Position numbers and translations under genes: made by a program
Assembly: GCF_904846185.1 (NCBI RefSeq)
Contig: NZ_CAJGZQ010000021.1
Span: 1-64,000 of the forward strand
Direction: 5' to 3'
DNA length: 64,000 nt
Source: Psychrobacter immobilis
GTDB lineage: Bacteria > Pseudomonadota > Gammaproteobacteria > Pseudomonadales > Moraxellaceae
The notes under the pieces: generated by a model
The model's database searches: none
Told to the model about the DNA's origin: nothing
The model's input: only the letters and a program-made list of their open reading frames with translations
Shown: positions 50,734 to 60,778 of the stretch, in pieces
Position numbering within the stretch: position 1 is the stretch's first letter
How the letters are laid out: every line of letters begins with the position of its first letter

Positions 50734-52377
50734 TCAGCTGCCACACACCGCTGATAGTTGCTTAATCGCATGATCTAAAACATCCAAACGTGCTTGACGC
50801 TTCTCATTGGTCGCGATGACGCACCACGGTGCGTGCTCTGTATCGGTACGTGCCAGCATATCCGCCGCAGACTGCACATAATCCGACCATTTATCACGGT
50901 TACGCCAGTCATCATCCGTCAGCTTAAACTGCTTGTGCGGTGTCTCCTTACGTGCCTCAAAACGTTTAAGCTGTTCTTTTTTATCGATAGCCAACCAGTA
51001 TTTGATAACGATTGTCCCCGCCGCGGCTAAATCCGCCTCAAAGCGATTGATTTCATCGTAAGCACGCTGCCATTCCTCATCAGTGGCAAAACCCTCAATG
51101 CGCTCAACCAAAACGCGCCCATACCAAGTCCGATCAAAAATGGCAATACGGCTAATACGGTCGGTTTGCTCGTTCGGAAGTTTGGTCCAAAAACGCCATA
51201 GATAAGGATGTTGCAGCTCATACAACATTGGCGCACTGATATTATAAATTTGATACTCGCGTGGGTCGAGCGGCGCAACCAATCTTTTAATCGCGCCACC
51301 TTTGCCAGCAGCGTCCATTCCTTCAAAGGCAAAAACGATATGACGCCCTTTGCGCGCACGCAGCAACTGGGCAAGGCGAACTTGTTTTTCTAACAACTCA
51401 TCACGGTAGTCCGACTTATCAATCTCTGCATCATCGATATCTTTCAAATATTTAGGAATTTTTACAGGTTCAAACTTTGCTGATTTGAGTGCTTGCTGAA
51501 CTTGCTTCTTAGCCTTTGATTTATCAGAGGTTTTTACTGTATCTATTTTACTACTCATTAGCGCGGTTTGCATCGCTTGTAGCACTTCATGGCAAAAATG
51601 GTCAGCCGCATCTGACTTGTCATCACCATCAATGATGATCCAATCATCTTGCTGGCGTAGCAGAACAGTAGCCACTTGATTAAAGGTTTCGATAACTTTT
51701 TTACTATTCCAGTCAATTTGGTATAAAAACTGCGGATCGGCTTCATCGTCATTCAGTCGCGCTTGCAACGTTTCAATATCCACATGGAACCAGCATTTAA
51801 GCAGTCGGGTTTGATTGGCAGCTAGGTCTTGTTCGAATGCTTGTAGCTTGATAAGCTGCTGCTGTAAATATGCTTGCCATTGCGCAATCGGTAACGCTTT
51901 GTCGTTGTCAGACTTGTCATTGTCTGACGTTGCCATACGCATGACGTTATAAAGCAAGTCAGCATACCAGTTGCCAAAATAAACCATCACATCGCCATGA
52001 CGGGGTAACGCCTTGGTATGTGCCTGCCAAATCGGCTGATACGCTAAGGGACAATCACCAACGGTTGCCTCAACTTTAAGTAGTCGAGGATCTACCCATT
52101 GGCGCAATTGCTTGACAGCGGTGCCCTTGCCTGCCTGCTCCATACCATTGACCAATACCAATAGCCCTGTTGGTTTATTGAGGATTGGCGGCGTCTGTTG
52201 CCGCGTTGCTCGTAGAGCATATTGGGCCGTGACCAGTGCCAATCTCAGTGCATCTTTGTCCATAGAAAACTGGCTCAGGGGATTGGGGGTTAGGCGCTCA
52301 TCGACAATTTGCTCACTAAATCGTGCACTTAGCGCTTGTGGTGCGGTGGATTCAGTCGTCTTATTATTTTTGCTCAT
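50734..52377 (-). CDS. pap: Polyphosphate:AMP phosphotransferase (two-domain PPK2)
   Basis: The enzyme forms ADP from AMP using polyphosphate, as first characterised in Acinetobacter. Two tandem PPK2 domains are present: the first has Walker A NGMEQAGKGTA at about 81-91, and the second has EGMDAAGKGGAIKRL at about 355, with the lid/Walker B region RIAIFDRTWYGRVLVERIEGF. Only the second domain has the full set of catalytic motifs; the first is expected to be mainly structural, as in other PAPs. The start is taken at MSKNNK (a longer frame opens four codons earlier). At about 547 residues the length fits. Confidence 0.93.
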   Translation of the reverse strand: MSKNNKTTESTAPQALSARFSEQIVDERLTPNPLSQFSMDKDALRLALVTAQYALRATRQQTPPILNKPTGLLVLVNGMEQAGKGTAVKQLRQWVDPRLLKVEATVGDCPLAYQPIWQAHTKALPRHGDVMVYFGNWYADLLYNVMRMATSDNDKSDNDKALPIAQWQAYLQQQLIKLQAFEQDLAANQTRLLKCWFHVDIETLQARLNDDEADPQFLYQIDWNSKKVIETFNQVATVLLRQQDDWIIIDGDDKSDAADHFCHEVLQAMQTALMSSKIDTVKTSDKSKAKKQVQQALKSAKFEPVKIPKYLKDIDDAEIDKSDYRDELLEKQVRLAQLLRARKGRHIVFAFEGMDAAGKGGAIKRLVAPLDPREYQIYNISAPMLYELQHPYLWRFWTKLPNEQTDRISRIAIFDRTWYGRVLVERIEGFATDEEWQRAYDEINRFEADLAAAGTIVIKYWLAIDKKEQLKRFEARKETPHKQFKLTDDDWRNRDKWSDYVQSAADMLARTDTEHAPWCVIATNEKRQARLDVLDHAIKQLSAVCGS

Positions 52378-52630
52378 AACTGTCATCATCCTATGATTGA
52401 AAGCATATTAGCGTCATCATAGCATTGCAGCAATTCGGTAAATAACGCTGCTATGTAACAGTTTGACATTTGTATTCTGCTTTATTTTCTTTTAAGGTGA
52501 ACACAATCTCAGACACATGCTGTAATCACGCTCTATAAATACAAAAACCAAAAGTATAAAACATGGTTTATCCTGAGCTTTTTATTTGCAACCTTTTAAC
52601 CCTCTTTACTTTTATGCAGGTTTACTGACC

Positions 52631-53344
52631 ATGGCCTCTTTAGCCGATTTACAACAACATTTGAACCGTTTTTGGGCACTGCCTTATCATGAAAATTTGG
52701 CATTAAACGATAAACTCAGCGAGGTGCAAGCTTGGCAACGAGATCGTATTCAAAACACTCATAAAGACTTGTTCGAGCAACCTCAAAATCAGCTGATGGC
52801 AGATTATTTTTTGACACAATTGTATGGCGGCGATGAGTTTAAATTATTGGCCAGACAGTTAGAACGCATTGTACCCAAGGCACAAAAAGTCGAGCGTTTT
52901 GCGCCAGCAGCGGCTTTAGAAACCGGTAGCATGGCGATACAAGCAGCTATCTTAGCGATAGAACTGGATTTACATTTAGCAGAATGGCTATTGGCTCAAG
53001 ATTTAGCCGTTAACGAAGACAACATGCTGAACGCCTATCGTGCGGTCAATGAAGCCGACACCAGACGTATCCAAATTGGTCACTTAAAAGAGGTGTGCTA
53101 TCGTACTGATAAGTATATAAACTCTTTTATGTTGCAAAAAGCCTTTGCCTTAGCAAAAGGCACCGCCTACCGTTACAACTATCAGCCTTTGTATGAATTT
53201 ATCGATTCAGGCTTTAAAGCGATGAAACCACTAAAAAGTGTCAGCGGCTTTATTGAACCGTTTTGTGAGCGTGAGCTTGAGATTATTGATCAGGTTCATG
53301 ATATGGATAATGGCAGTAAGCCCTTAGCGTTTGGTGTATCATAG
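52631..53344 (+). CDS. FFLEELY-motif family protein
   Basis: The ATG at 52631 (MASLADLQQHL) is chosen; the frame is open upstream only from a TTG at 52586. The mostly helical, soluble protein of 237 residues contains DYFLTQLYGGDEF, close to the FFLEELY motif that names a Moraxellaceae/gammaproteobacterial family of unknown function. Further conserved-looking parts are LDLHLAEWLL and RRIQIGHL. No catalytic motif is evident. It precedes ubiE by about 110 bp in the same direction, but a role in quinone synthesis is not shown. Confidence 0.8.
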   Translation: MASLADLQQHLNRFWALPYHENLALNDKLSEVQAWQRDRIQNTHKDLFEQPQNQLMADYFLTQLYGGDEFKLLARQLERIVPKAQKVERFAPAAALETGSMAIQAAILAIELDLHLAEWLLAQDLAVNEDNMLNAYRAVNEADTRRIQIGHLKEVCYRTDKYINSFMLQKAFALAKGTAYRYNYQPLYEFIDSGFKAMKPLKSVSGFIEPFCERELEIIDQVHDMDNGSKPLAFGVS

Positions 53345-53452
53345 AGTTGATCAGAGACTCAGCTAACTGATGAAAATTCGTTAGCGGACACAATATATAG
53401 TCAAAAAAATATCTCAAAAAATAATCATAAAAGTGAATCACAGGATAATGCT

Positions 53453-54574
53453 ATGACCGATAACACCCATAATAACAACGCGCATCTCAATCAAAAACCT
53501 ACTATCAATGGTCATTTACAAGATAAATTGGTCAGAGATAGCATCACCCACAATCAAAATATTACGGCACAAGTACAAGCACGTCGAAGCTATGAAACTA
53601 ATACCACGCTTAATACAGGTATTGATGCTGGCGTCGAAAACAGCAAGAGAAATGACTTTACACAAGTCCAAGACCTACCAACGGGAACGCCACAAGGCCA
53701 ACAAACCACTATGCCAAATAATACTACCAGCAACACTGTAGACAATGCATCTGCACAAACACAAACCGCCAAACAAACACTTTTTAATCAGCGTGATGAC
53801 ATCAATAACCCACATACGCCTGATACCGATGGTAATGAAGAAACACATTTTGGCTATAAGACTGTCAATAAAGCTGAAAAGCAAGCACGGGTTGCCGATG
53901 TTTTTACCTCAGTTGCCAAAAAATACGACATCATGAACGACTTAATGTCATTTGGTATTCATCGCCTATGGAAGCGTTATGCCATTAGCTTATCAGGCGT
54001 GCGTGCGGGTCAGCATGTACTTGATATCGCTGGCGGTACAGGTGATTTAGCCAAAGTATTTAGCCGTGAAGTCGGTAGAAATGGCCATGTAGTGTTATCA
54101 GATATAAATGCCGCCATGCTAGAAGTCGGTCGTGAACGCTTAATCAATGCTGGCTGCAACAACGTCGATTTTGTACTTGCCAATGCAGAAACACTCGCGC
54201 CATTTGATGACAATAGCTTTGATTTGGTCACTATCAGCTTTGGTCTCCGTAATGTCACGGATAAAGACGCAGCGCTCAAATCGATGTATCGCGTGCTGAA
54301 GCCAGGTGGACGTTTATTAATTTTAGAATTCTCAAAACCTGTATTTGAGCCATTGTCTAAAGCCTATGATTTATACTCATTTACCGCCTTACCTATTATG
54401 GGCAAGCTGATTGCCAATGATTCTGAGAGTTATCAATATTTGGCCGAATCGATTCGTATGCATCCTGATCAACAGACGTTGAAACAAATGATGCAGCAAG
54501 CGGGCTTTGAAAATTGTGATTATCATAACTTGACGGCTGGTATTGTCGCTGTCCATCGCGGCTTTAAAGCGTAA
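53453..54574 (+). CDS. ubiE: Ubiquinone/menaquinone C-methyltransferase UbiE with N-terminal extension
   Basis: UbiE methylates the quinone ring of ubiquinone and menaquinone precursors using SAM. From residue 131 the protein matches E. coli Ubi[36 protein letters not shown], then [13 protein letters not shown] and the ending [10 protein letters not shown]. The first about 122 residues are extra and low-complexity (Asn, Thr, Gln, Asp), with no predicted fold or signal peptide. The start has AGGATAATGCT. The gene leads the ubiE-ubiJ-ubiB run, an order typical of gammaproteobacteria. Confidence 0.94.
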   Translation: MTDNTHNNNAHLNQKPTINGHLQDKLVRDSITHNQNITAQVQARRSYETNTTLNTGIDAGVENSKRNDFTQVQDLPTGTPQGQQTTMPNNTTSNTVDNASAQTQTAKQTLFNQRDDINNPHTPDTDGNEETHFGYKTVNKAEKQARVADVFTSVAKKYDIMNDLMSFGIHRLWKRYAISLSGVRAGQHVLDIAGGTGDLAKVFSREVGRNGHVVLSDINAAMLEVGRERLINAGCNNVDFVLANAETLAPFDDNSFDLVTISFGLRNVTDKDAALKSMYRVLKPGGRLLILEFSKPVFEPLSKAYDLYSFTALPIMGKLIANDSESYQYLAESIRMHPDQQTLKQMMQQAGFENCDYHNLTAGIVAVHRGFKA

Positions 54575-54685
54575 GATTAAGTTAAAAACTATCGTAATAG
54601 ACATGCCATCACGTAAAGTGGTGGCAACCGACCTTTACAAATGATGCGCTCTTTTAAGGCGCTCAACTGACTATGCGAGAGCTTT

Positions 54686-55390
54686 ATGCTGACTGTTCTA
54701 CTTTTGGCGGGTGCCGAAAAGCTGATTAACCTTGCTATTGCTAGTGATGAAATTACCAAATCAGGATTGGCACCGCTTGCTGGAAAAGTGTTGCGACTCA
54801 ATATGGCAATGCCTGAGATTCGTTTGGATATTTTATTCACTCATGAGCGTTTGCGTTTTGAGCCGGTGACAACCGAGAGTGTGTTTGAGCAAAGGGGCGC
54901 GATGAACGAGCACCAACAAGCCACTATGGAGCGCGCACGGATTGGTCATAGTCGTCCAGACTGTACCATTACTGTAGATAACCCAGCGCAACTGCTGAAT
55001 CTGATGCGTGGTAGCGAAGGCAATTTACCTATCGCGGGTGATTACAAGGTACTAATGCAGCTCAAACAACTGGTCGCAGGCTTTGACCCAGATGTCGCAG
55101 GACAGCTTGAGCCATTTATTGGTAAGCCGATGGCCAGTCAGTTACATCTACTTATATCACAGCTAAAAGGTAGCTGGCGTCATAGTGCTAAACGCGCTTT
55201 TGACGATGTCAGCGACTGGGCTAATGAGGTGGCAGGTAATAGTGCTCCTGATCCTACCGAGGCAGCAGAAGTAAACGACCTTAAGCAGCAACTGTTAAAG
55301 CTGCGGGCTGATGTCGAACGTGAAGAGGCCAAACTTGCTGCTATCAAAGATGAACAGGCACGCTTTCTCAATAACTTGTTTCATCAATAA
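54686..55390 (+). CDS. ubiJ: Ubiquinone biosynthesis accessory factor UbiJ
   Basis: UbiJ has an SCP2 lipid-binding domain and scaffolds the Ubi metabolon in the cytosol. The SCP2 region covers about residues 15-130 (LAPLAGKVLRLNM, then DCTITVDNPAQLLNLMRG). A C-terminal coiled coil (EVNDLKQQLLKLRADVEREEAKLAAIKDEQ, about 198-230) ends the protein. At 234 residues the length is close to the 201 of E. coli. It lies between ubiE and ubiB, which is its conserved place. Confidence 0.9.
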   Translation: MLTVLLLAGAEKLINLAIASDEITKSGLAPLAGKVLRLNMAMPEIRLDILFTHERLRFEPVTTESVFEQRGAMNEHQQATMERARIGHSRPDCTITVDNPAQLLNLMRGSEGNLPIAGDYKVLMQLKQLVAGFDPDVAGQLEPFIGKPMASQLHLLISQLKGSWRHSAKRAFDDVSDWANEVAGNSAPDPTEAAEVNDLKQQLLKLRADVEREEAKLAAIKDEQARFLNNLFHQ

Positions 55391-55434
55391 CTGTTGTCGT
55401 CGATGATCGCTAAATCCTATTATCGACAGCACTT

Positions 55435-55485
55435 TTTATAGATAAGTGCAATTTATAGATAAGCACAGTTTATAAATAAGTGCAG
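55435..55485 (+). repeat. Three tandem 17-bp repeats between ubiJ and ubiB
   Basis: Units at 55435-55451, 55452-55468 and 55469-55485 begin TTTATAGATAAG or TTTATAAATAAG and end with a GTGCAA/GCACAG/GTGCAG variant. The block ends 42 bp before the preferred ubiB ATG. Confidence 0.8.
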
Positions 55486-55527
55486 TGCCCACCCTATTTT
55501 CGACTTTCTTTAGAGTACCCATACCTC

Positions 55528-57189
55528 ATGCTATTATCTCATCGCGCCCGTTTACTTGAGCTTTGGCGTATCGCCGCAACTTATCGCATCGATACTCATC
55601 TTTCTATCGAAGACGCGCCACAGCTGCAACCTTTGGCGCGTTTGATTCGCCTACATCCAGCGGCGTGGGGTAAAAAACACCAACCCAATGCGATTAAATA
55701 TGCGCTTGAAGACATGGGCACGCTGTTTTTAAAGCTTGGCCAACTGCTGTCAACGCGTCGCGATTTAGTGCCGCCTGAGATTATCGAACAATTGGTTCAG
55801 CTACAAGACAAAGTCAAACCTTTCAATTCTGATGTGGCCATTACCCAAATCCAAGACCCCAAACACGGTCTTGGTCAATCGATTGGCACCTTGTTCGCAC
55901 GCTTTGATGTCAAACCTCTAGCGGCGGCTTCTATTGCCCAAGTACATACTGCTGCATTGCATGATGGTCGTGAAGTGGTGGTAAAAGTGGTGCGTCCTGA
56001 TATCCGTACCACCATCATTGCTGATTTTGAGCTACTACGTGAGCTGGCCAATTGGGTATCAGCGCGTATTGAAGCGGCACGTGCCATCCATATCGTCGAT
56101 ATTGTCGAAGACTATCGCCAAGTGATGTTAAACGAGCTGGATTTGACCTTAGAGGCAGACAATACCACTCAGATGCGCAACAACTTCTTGGGTTCCGCAT
56201 TGATGTATGTACCAGAAGTCTATGATTCTGCCAAAAATGTGATGGTCATGGAGCGTATCCAAGGCGTTCCTATCTCGCAAGTTGCAGTGTTTGATAAGCT
56301 AGGTTATGACCGAGCAGCACTAGCAGAAAAAGGCTTAACGATATTTTTTACCCAAGTATTCCGCGATAACTTCTTCCATGCCGATATGCATCCGGGTAAT
56401 GTGTTTGTAGAGACGCCGCCGGTTAAAACACTCACCGCAGATATGGCAGCGGTTGACTTAGGGCATGAACCACGCTATATCGGACTTGATTGCGCCATCA
56501 TGGGTACACTATCAAAAGACGATCAGCTTATCGTCGCGCGCATGCTGTTGGCGGTGATGAATAACAACTTTACGGCGATGGTTGATATCGTCAGCCGTGC
56601 CGGTTGGATTCCACCAAATACAGACAAGCATGCCCTGATGCGCGATATGAAACGCACGGTTGGACCTATGCTACAAAAATCTATTAATGATATCGACTTT
56701 GCTGGTGTCTTAATGCAAATTTTAGATATCGCACGTCGTCACCATATGAGTATTCCGCCGCAACTCATGCTGCTATTGAAGACCTTGGTTCATGTCGAAG
56801 GACTCGGTCGCGACTTGTATCCTGACCTTGATATCTGGTCACTTGCCAAGCCGATTTTAAGCAGCTGGATTAAAGAGCAGCTCGATCCGATGCGTAACTT
56901 GCAACACTTACGCCAACAGTTGCCAGAGATTTTATTATCGACGACTGATATTCCAAAGCTACTGGATCAAGGCTTACAAAGCATTGCCTCACAAGGGTCA
57001 CGCCAAGACAGTCAACTGCGAGAAATACAACAAATTCGTGCGGATATGCTTAATGATCGCCGCCGAGATTGGCTAGCACTGTCAGGTTTTGCCATTTTCA
57101 TCGCCATTGCAACACAGGTTGTTGGCTGGCTCTCGCCTATCTTTTATATATTGGCTATTTTGGTTGTCGTTTGGCGTATTTTCGCCTAA
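55528..57189 (+). CDS. ubiB: Atypical kinase-like ubiquinone biosynthesis protein UbiB
   Basis: UbiB/ADCK-family ATPase needed for coenzyme Q production, attached to the inner membrane. The KxGQ-motif region FLKLGQLLSTRRDLVP, the Ala-rich loop AAASIAQVH, a HADMHPGN catalytic loop and the aspartate LDCAIMG are visible. Two C-terminal helices (WLALSGFAIFIAIATQVV and FYILAILVVVWRIF) anchor it. The ATG at 55528 (MLLSHRARLLELWRI) is preferred; an upstream GTG at 55480 adds 16 residues and runs into the 17-bp repeats. Third gene of the ubi run. Confidence 0.94.
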   Translation: MLLSHRARLLELWRIAATYRIDTHLSIEDAPQLQPLARLIRLHPAAWGKKHQPNAIKYALEDMGTLFLKLGQLLSTRRDLVPPEIIEQLVQLQDKVKPFNSDVAITQIQDPKHGLGQSIGTLFARFDVKPLAAASIAQVHTAALHDGREVVVKVVRPDIRTTIIADFELLRELANWVSARIEAARAIHIVDIVEDYRQVMLNELDLTLEADNTTQMRNNFLGSALMYVPEVYDSAKNVMVMERIQGVPISQVAVFDKLGYDRAALAEKGLTIFFTQVFRDNFFHADMHPGNVFVETPPVKTLTADMAAVDLGHEPRYIGLDCAIMGTLSKDDQLIVARMLLAVMNNNFTAMVDIVSRAGWIPPNTDKHALMRDMKRTVGPMLQKSINDIDFAGVLMQILDIARRHHMSIPPQLMLLLKTLVHVEGLGRDLYPDLDIWSLAKPILSSWIKEQLDPMRNLQHLRQQLPEILLSTTDIPKLLDQGLQSIASQGSRQDSQLREIQQIRADMLNDRRRDWLALSGFAIFIAIATQVVGWLSPIFYILAILVVVWRIFA

Positions 57190-57374
57190 CGCTCTGTTAT
57201 TTTTAATAAAAATAAGTATTGGTTAATAGCCATTACTATCTAATTTTTATTCAATAAGCTCTCACTCACTTTCATTGCTTTTTAGTGACATTTAAAGTGA
57301 GTGAGAGCTTAGTTTTTACATTGCCTCATTTCTCATTGTGTCGTTAAAAAAGACGCCCTGTATAGGAGTCGCCC

Positions 57375-58790
57375 ATGTCTACCTCTAAAATATCAAGTGC
57401 TAAAAAAGACCACAGCGAGGCTATTGCTGCCTTACAAACTCGTTTCGGTAAACAACTTACTACCAATATAACGGTACGTGAGCAGCATGCGCATACGATG
57501 ACGTGGCTTGCCAATCAGCCACCCGATGCCGTCTTGACAGTACAAGATAAGCACGAGGTAGCAGCTGCAATGGAGATTTGCAATCAGTATCAAATGCCAG
57601 TGATTGCATTTGGTATTGGCTCATCCTTAGAAGGTCAATTAAATGCGCCTTATGGTGGATTATGCATCGATATGCATGCGATGGATGCAATATTGCAGGT
57701 ACATAATGAAGATCTGACGGTGACCGTACAACCAGGCGTCACACGTGAGCAGCTCAATCACTACTTACGTGATACAGGACTGTTTTTTCCAATAGATCCG
57801 GGTGCCAATGCCAGTATCGGCGGTATGGTCGCCACTCGCGCTTCAGGCACCAATGCGGTACATTATGGCACGATGAAAGATGTGGTACTCGCGCTTGAGA
57901 TAGTCACCGCTAGTGGAGAGATTGTCCGCACTGGTACCCGTGCCAAAAAATCTGCAGCCGGTTATGACTTGACGAGATTAATGATCGGCTCAGAGGGTAC
58001 GCTCGGTATCGTCACCGAAGTCACACTTAAACTGTTCGGTATTAGCGAATGCATTGGTAGCGGTATTTGCCATTTCCCAACGATTGAAGATGCCTGTCAG
58101 GCAGTGATGCTGACCATTCAAATGTGCTTGCCGATTGCGCGCATTGAGTTACTTGATGCCATGCAAATTAAAGCCTGTAATCAATATGCCAATCTTGATC
58201 TAGATGAGACCCCTACCCTATTTGTAGAGTTTCACGGCACAGATGCCAGCGTCTCTGAACAAGCTCAAATGTTTACGGATATTATCGAAGAATTCGGCGG
58301 TCGTGACTTCGCTTGGGATACCAATGAAGCAGAGCGCAAGCGTCTGTGGCAAGCACGGCATAACGCTTATCATGCCAGCTCTGCTCTACGACCTGAAGCC
58401 AGCGCCTTATCGACGGATGCTTGTGTGCCCATTTCACGCTTGGCTGAATGCGTCAGTGCCACGGCAAAAGACATCGAAGCGTCGGGTATGATTGGGCCTA
58501 TCGTCGGTCATGTTGGCGATGGTAATTTTCATGTTTTGTTATTGGTCGATACCGAAAATCCTGAAGAAATCGCTACTGCTGACGGCATTATCAGCCGCTT
58601 AGCTACCCGCGCTATTGAAATGGATGGCACTTGTACAGGTGAGCATGGCATCGGGCAAGGCAAACAAAAATATATGCAGCAAGAGCACGGTAACGCCTTA
58701 GTGCTGATGCAAGCAATTAAATCAGCTCTTGACCCTAAAAACATCTTAAATCCAGGTAAAATATGGCCTGAGCCTTTACCCACTGTTTAA
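57375..58790 (+). CDS. FAD-binding D-lactate dehydrogenase-type oxidoreductase
   Basis: A flavoprotein of the FAD-linked oxidase (GlcD/Dld) family that likely oxidises D-lactate or a related 2-hydroxy acid to the keto acid. The FAD-binding PCMH domain has AFGIGSSLEGQ, DPGANASIGGMVATRASGTNAVHYG and MIGSEGTLGIVTEVTLKL. The C-terminal oxidase part ends with GTCTGEHGIGQGKQKYM and LDPKNILNPGKIWP, both typical. At 471 residues it fits the cytochrome-type LDHD/DLD branch. The ATG has a TAGGAG site. Other 2-hydroxy acids such as glycolate are possible, but no GlcE/GlcF partner is nearby. Confidence 0.88.
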   Translation: MSTSKISSAKKDHSEAIAALQTRFGKQLTTNITVREQHAHTMTWLANQPPDAVLTVQDKHEVAAAMEICNQYQMPVIAFGIGSSLEGQLNAPYGGLCIDMHAMDAILQVHNEDLTVTVQPGVTREQLNHYLRDTGLFFPIDPGANASIGGMVATRASGTNAVHYGTMKDVVLALEIVTASGEIVRTGTRAKKSAAGYDLTRLMIGSEGTLGIVTEVTLKLFGISECIGSGICHFPTIEDACQAVMLTIQMCLPIARIELLDAMQIKACNQYANLDLDETPTLFVEFHGTDASVSEQAQMFTDIIEEFGGRDFAWDTNEAERKRLWQARHNAYHASSALRPEASALSTDACVPISRLAECVSATAKDIEASGMIGPIVGHVGDGNFHVLLLVDTENPEEIATADGIISRLATRAIEMDGTCTGEHGIGQGKQKYMQQEHGNALVLMQAIKSALDPKNILNPGKIWPEPLPTV

Positions 58791-58818
58791 CTGTCAAATG
58801 GTGCTTATAAGAAACCAA

Positions 58819-58878
58819 AGCCTAAAAAACACCCCTACGTTTAACTAGAGTATTAAACGTAGGGGTGTTTTTTAGGCT
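58819..58878. terminator. Long bidirectional terminator
   Basis: A perfect 26-bp stem running from 58819-58844 to 58853-58878 with an 8-base loop. It contains ACACCCCTACG and carries A and T runs on its two sides. It separates the converging flavoprotein and ruvB genes. Confidence 0.95.
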
Positions 58879-58882
58879 AATT

Positions 58883-59878
58883 TCATAACATCTGGTCAAT
58901 CGCCATCTGGGTCAGTACGCGTCCACGAGCGGTACGTAATACGTAGCCTTGCTGAATAAGATATGGCTCAATCACATCCTCAAGCGTACCGCGATCTTCA
59001 GCCATTGCTGCTGCTACCGCTTCAACGCCAGCTGGACCACCATCAAAACGTTCGTGCAATATCTCAATATAACGTCTGTCCAAATGATCAAGACCACGTC
59101 TATCAACTGCCAGCATATCGAGCGCACTGCCCGCAATCGCGCCATTGATACTACCGTCGCCTCTCACTTCAGCATAATCACGTACACGGCGTAATAAACG
59201 ATTGGCAATCCTTGGCGTGCCACGCGCACGGCGAGCAATTTCCACCGCGCCATCTTCACTCATCGGTACACGCATCAAACGGGCGGCACGACTCACAATC
59301 GTGGTCAAATCAGCAATATTATAAAATTCGAGCCGCTGCACAATGCCGAAACGATCACGCAGTGGTGAGGTCAATAATCCTGCTCGCGTGGTTGCCGCGA
59401 CTAAGGTAAACGGCGGTAAATCAAGCTTGATAGAGCGTGCCGCAGGCCCTTCACCAATCATAATATCCAGCTGAAAGTCTTCCATGGCGGGATACAGTAT
59501 CTCTTCAATAACGGAACTCAATCTATGAATTTCGTCGATAAATAGCACATCACCCTCTTCTAGATTGGTTAGCATGGCTGCCAAATCACCGGGGCGTTCA
59601 AGCACAGGTCCTGAGGTAGAACGCAAGTTACCACCCATTTCACGAGCAATAATATTGGCAAGCGTCGTTTTTCCAAGACCGGGCGGACCAAAAATCAAAG
59701 TATGATCTAATGCCTCACCCCGACCACGCGCTGCGCCAATAAACACTTCCATCTGCTCACGTACCACTGGCTGACCAATGTATTCAGCCAATAATGCCGG
59801 TCGAATATTAGAATCAGGCGCATCGCCTGCCCCTTCGAATGGATTAATCAAACGATCTTGCATCATAGGTTTTATCAT
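58883..59878 (-). CDS. ruvB: Holliday junction branch migration ATPase RuvB
   Basis: RuvB is the hexameric AAA+ motor that, with RuvA, moves Holliday junctions. It has Walker [10 protein letters not shown], Walker [10 protein letters not shown], sensor 1 [16 protein letters not shown] and the C-terminal winged-helix ending. At 331 residues the length is normal. The start has extra Met codons (MIKPMMQDR), so MMQDR is an alternative. It follows ruvA, 186 bp away in the same direction. Confidence 0.96.
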   Translation of the reverse strand: MIKPMMQDRLINPFEGAGDAPDSNIRPALLAEYIGQPVVREQMEVFIGAARGRGEALDHTLIFGPPGLGKTTLANIIAREMGGNLRSTSGPVLERPGDLAAMLTNLEEGDVLFIDEIHRLSSVIEEILYPAMEDFQLDIMIGEGPAARSIKLDLPPFTLVAATTRAGLLTSPLRDRFGIVQRLEFYNIADLTTIVSRAARLMRVPMSEDGAVEIARRARGTPRIANRLLRRVRDYAEVRGDGSINGAIAGSALDMLAVDRRGLDHLDRRYIEILHERFDGGPAGVEAVAAAMAEDRGTLEDVIEPYLIQQGYVLRTARGRVLTQMAIDQML

Positions 59879-60064
59879 TATATTAAATCATTATCTTTAA
59901 AGAATAGGTATAAATAGCATAACCAAACGCTACGTATAAGTCATGCAAAACATCATAAAACAGCTACCAAATAAATCACAGCCTAAAACGAAAATAAGCG
60001 ACAATGAATGTCGCTTATCTGTTTAAGATTTATTGATACTTATTAATAGTGTGAGCTGAATGAA

Positions 60065-60685
60065 TCAAAATCCTGACAACTGTTGCAATGTGGCTTTTAG
60101 TAAACCTTGCGTATCGGCAAAGGTATTACCATTACTCTTAGCGGCTTTAATCGCTTGCTGTGCCTCTCTTTCTTTATAGCCCAAGCTAATCAACGCGCCT
60201 TCTACCTCAGCGATGATGCTGCCCTCGTGAGATACCTCAGCAGGTTGCATGGCAAACTCTAAATGACTGCTATCGACTTCGATATTTTTCAGCTTATCTT
60301 TTAGCTCAATCAATAAGCGCTGCGCTGTTTTTTTACCGATACCCGGAATACGGGTTAATGCCGTCTCTGATTCTTGCTCGACATGCATCTTTAGCTCAGC
60401 AGCTGACATCGCAGATAGCATTGCTAATGCCATTTTTGCCCCAACACCATTGATTTTAATCAATTGCCGAAAGACATCACGCTCTTTGCGATCGATAAAG
60501 CCATAAAGCAGCTGCGCATCTTCACGCACATGAAAATGCGTCCAAATACTCGCCTGCTCATTGAGACGCAACTGGCAAAATGACGGTAGCGGCAGCTCTA
60601 TGTCGTAGCCGACACCAGAGGTAGTCATGACACAGGCAGTCGGTGCCATCAAATACTGCACTTGACCACTAATCAATCCAATCAT
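60065..60685 (-). CDS. ruvA: Holliday junction DNA-binding protein RuvA
   Basis: RuvA binds the four-way junction and guides RuvB. The OB domain (MIGLISGQVQY start, IWTHFHVREDAQLLYGF), two HhH motifs (LIKINGVGAKMALAML and LTRIPGIGKKTAQRL) and the short C-terminal three-helix domain are visible. At 206 residues it is normal. An AAAGG site precedes the ATG. Confidence 0.96.
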   Translation of the reverse strand: MIGLISGQVQYLMAPTACVMTTSGVGYDIELPLPSFCQLRLNEQASIWTHFHVREDAQLLYGFIDRKERDVFRQLIKINGVGAKMALAMLSAMSAAELKMHVEQESETALTRIPGIGKKTAQRLLIELKDKLKNIEVDSSHLEFAMQPAEVSHEGSIIAEVEGALISLGYKEREAQQAIKAAKSNGNTFADTQGLLKATLQQLSGF

Positions 60686-60778
60686 AATCCACTACCTTTA
60701 TTAGAGCTGATATAAAAAATGAACTGAGCTGCTATTTAATGATAAATGCTATTAAATAAGCATATCTCACCGACACGC

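Noticed and set aside
55875..56200. Minus-strand frames within ubiB
   Set aside because: They are shadows of the coding strand with no recognisable product.
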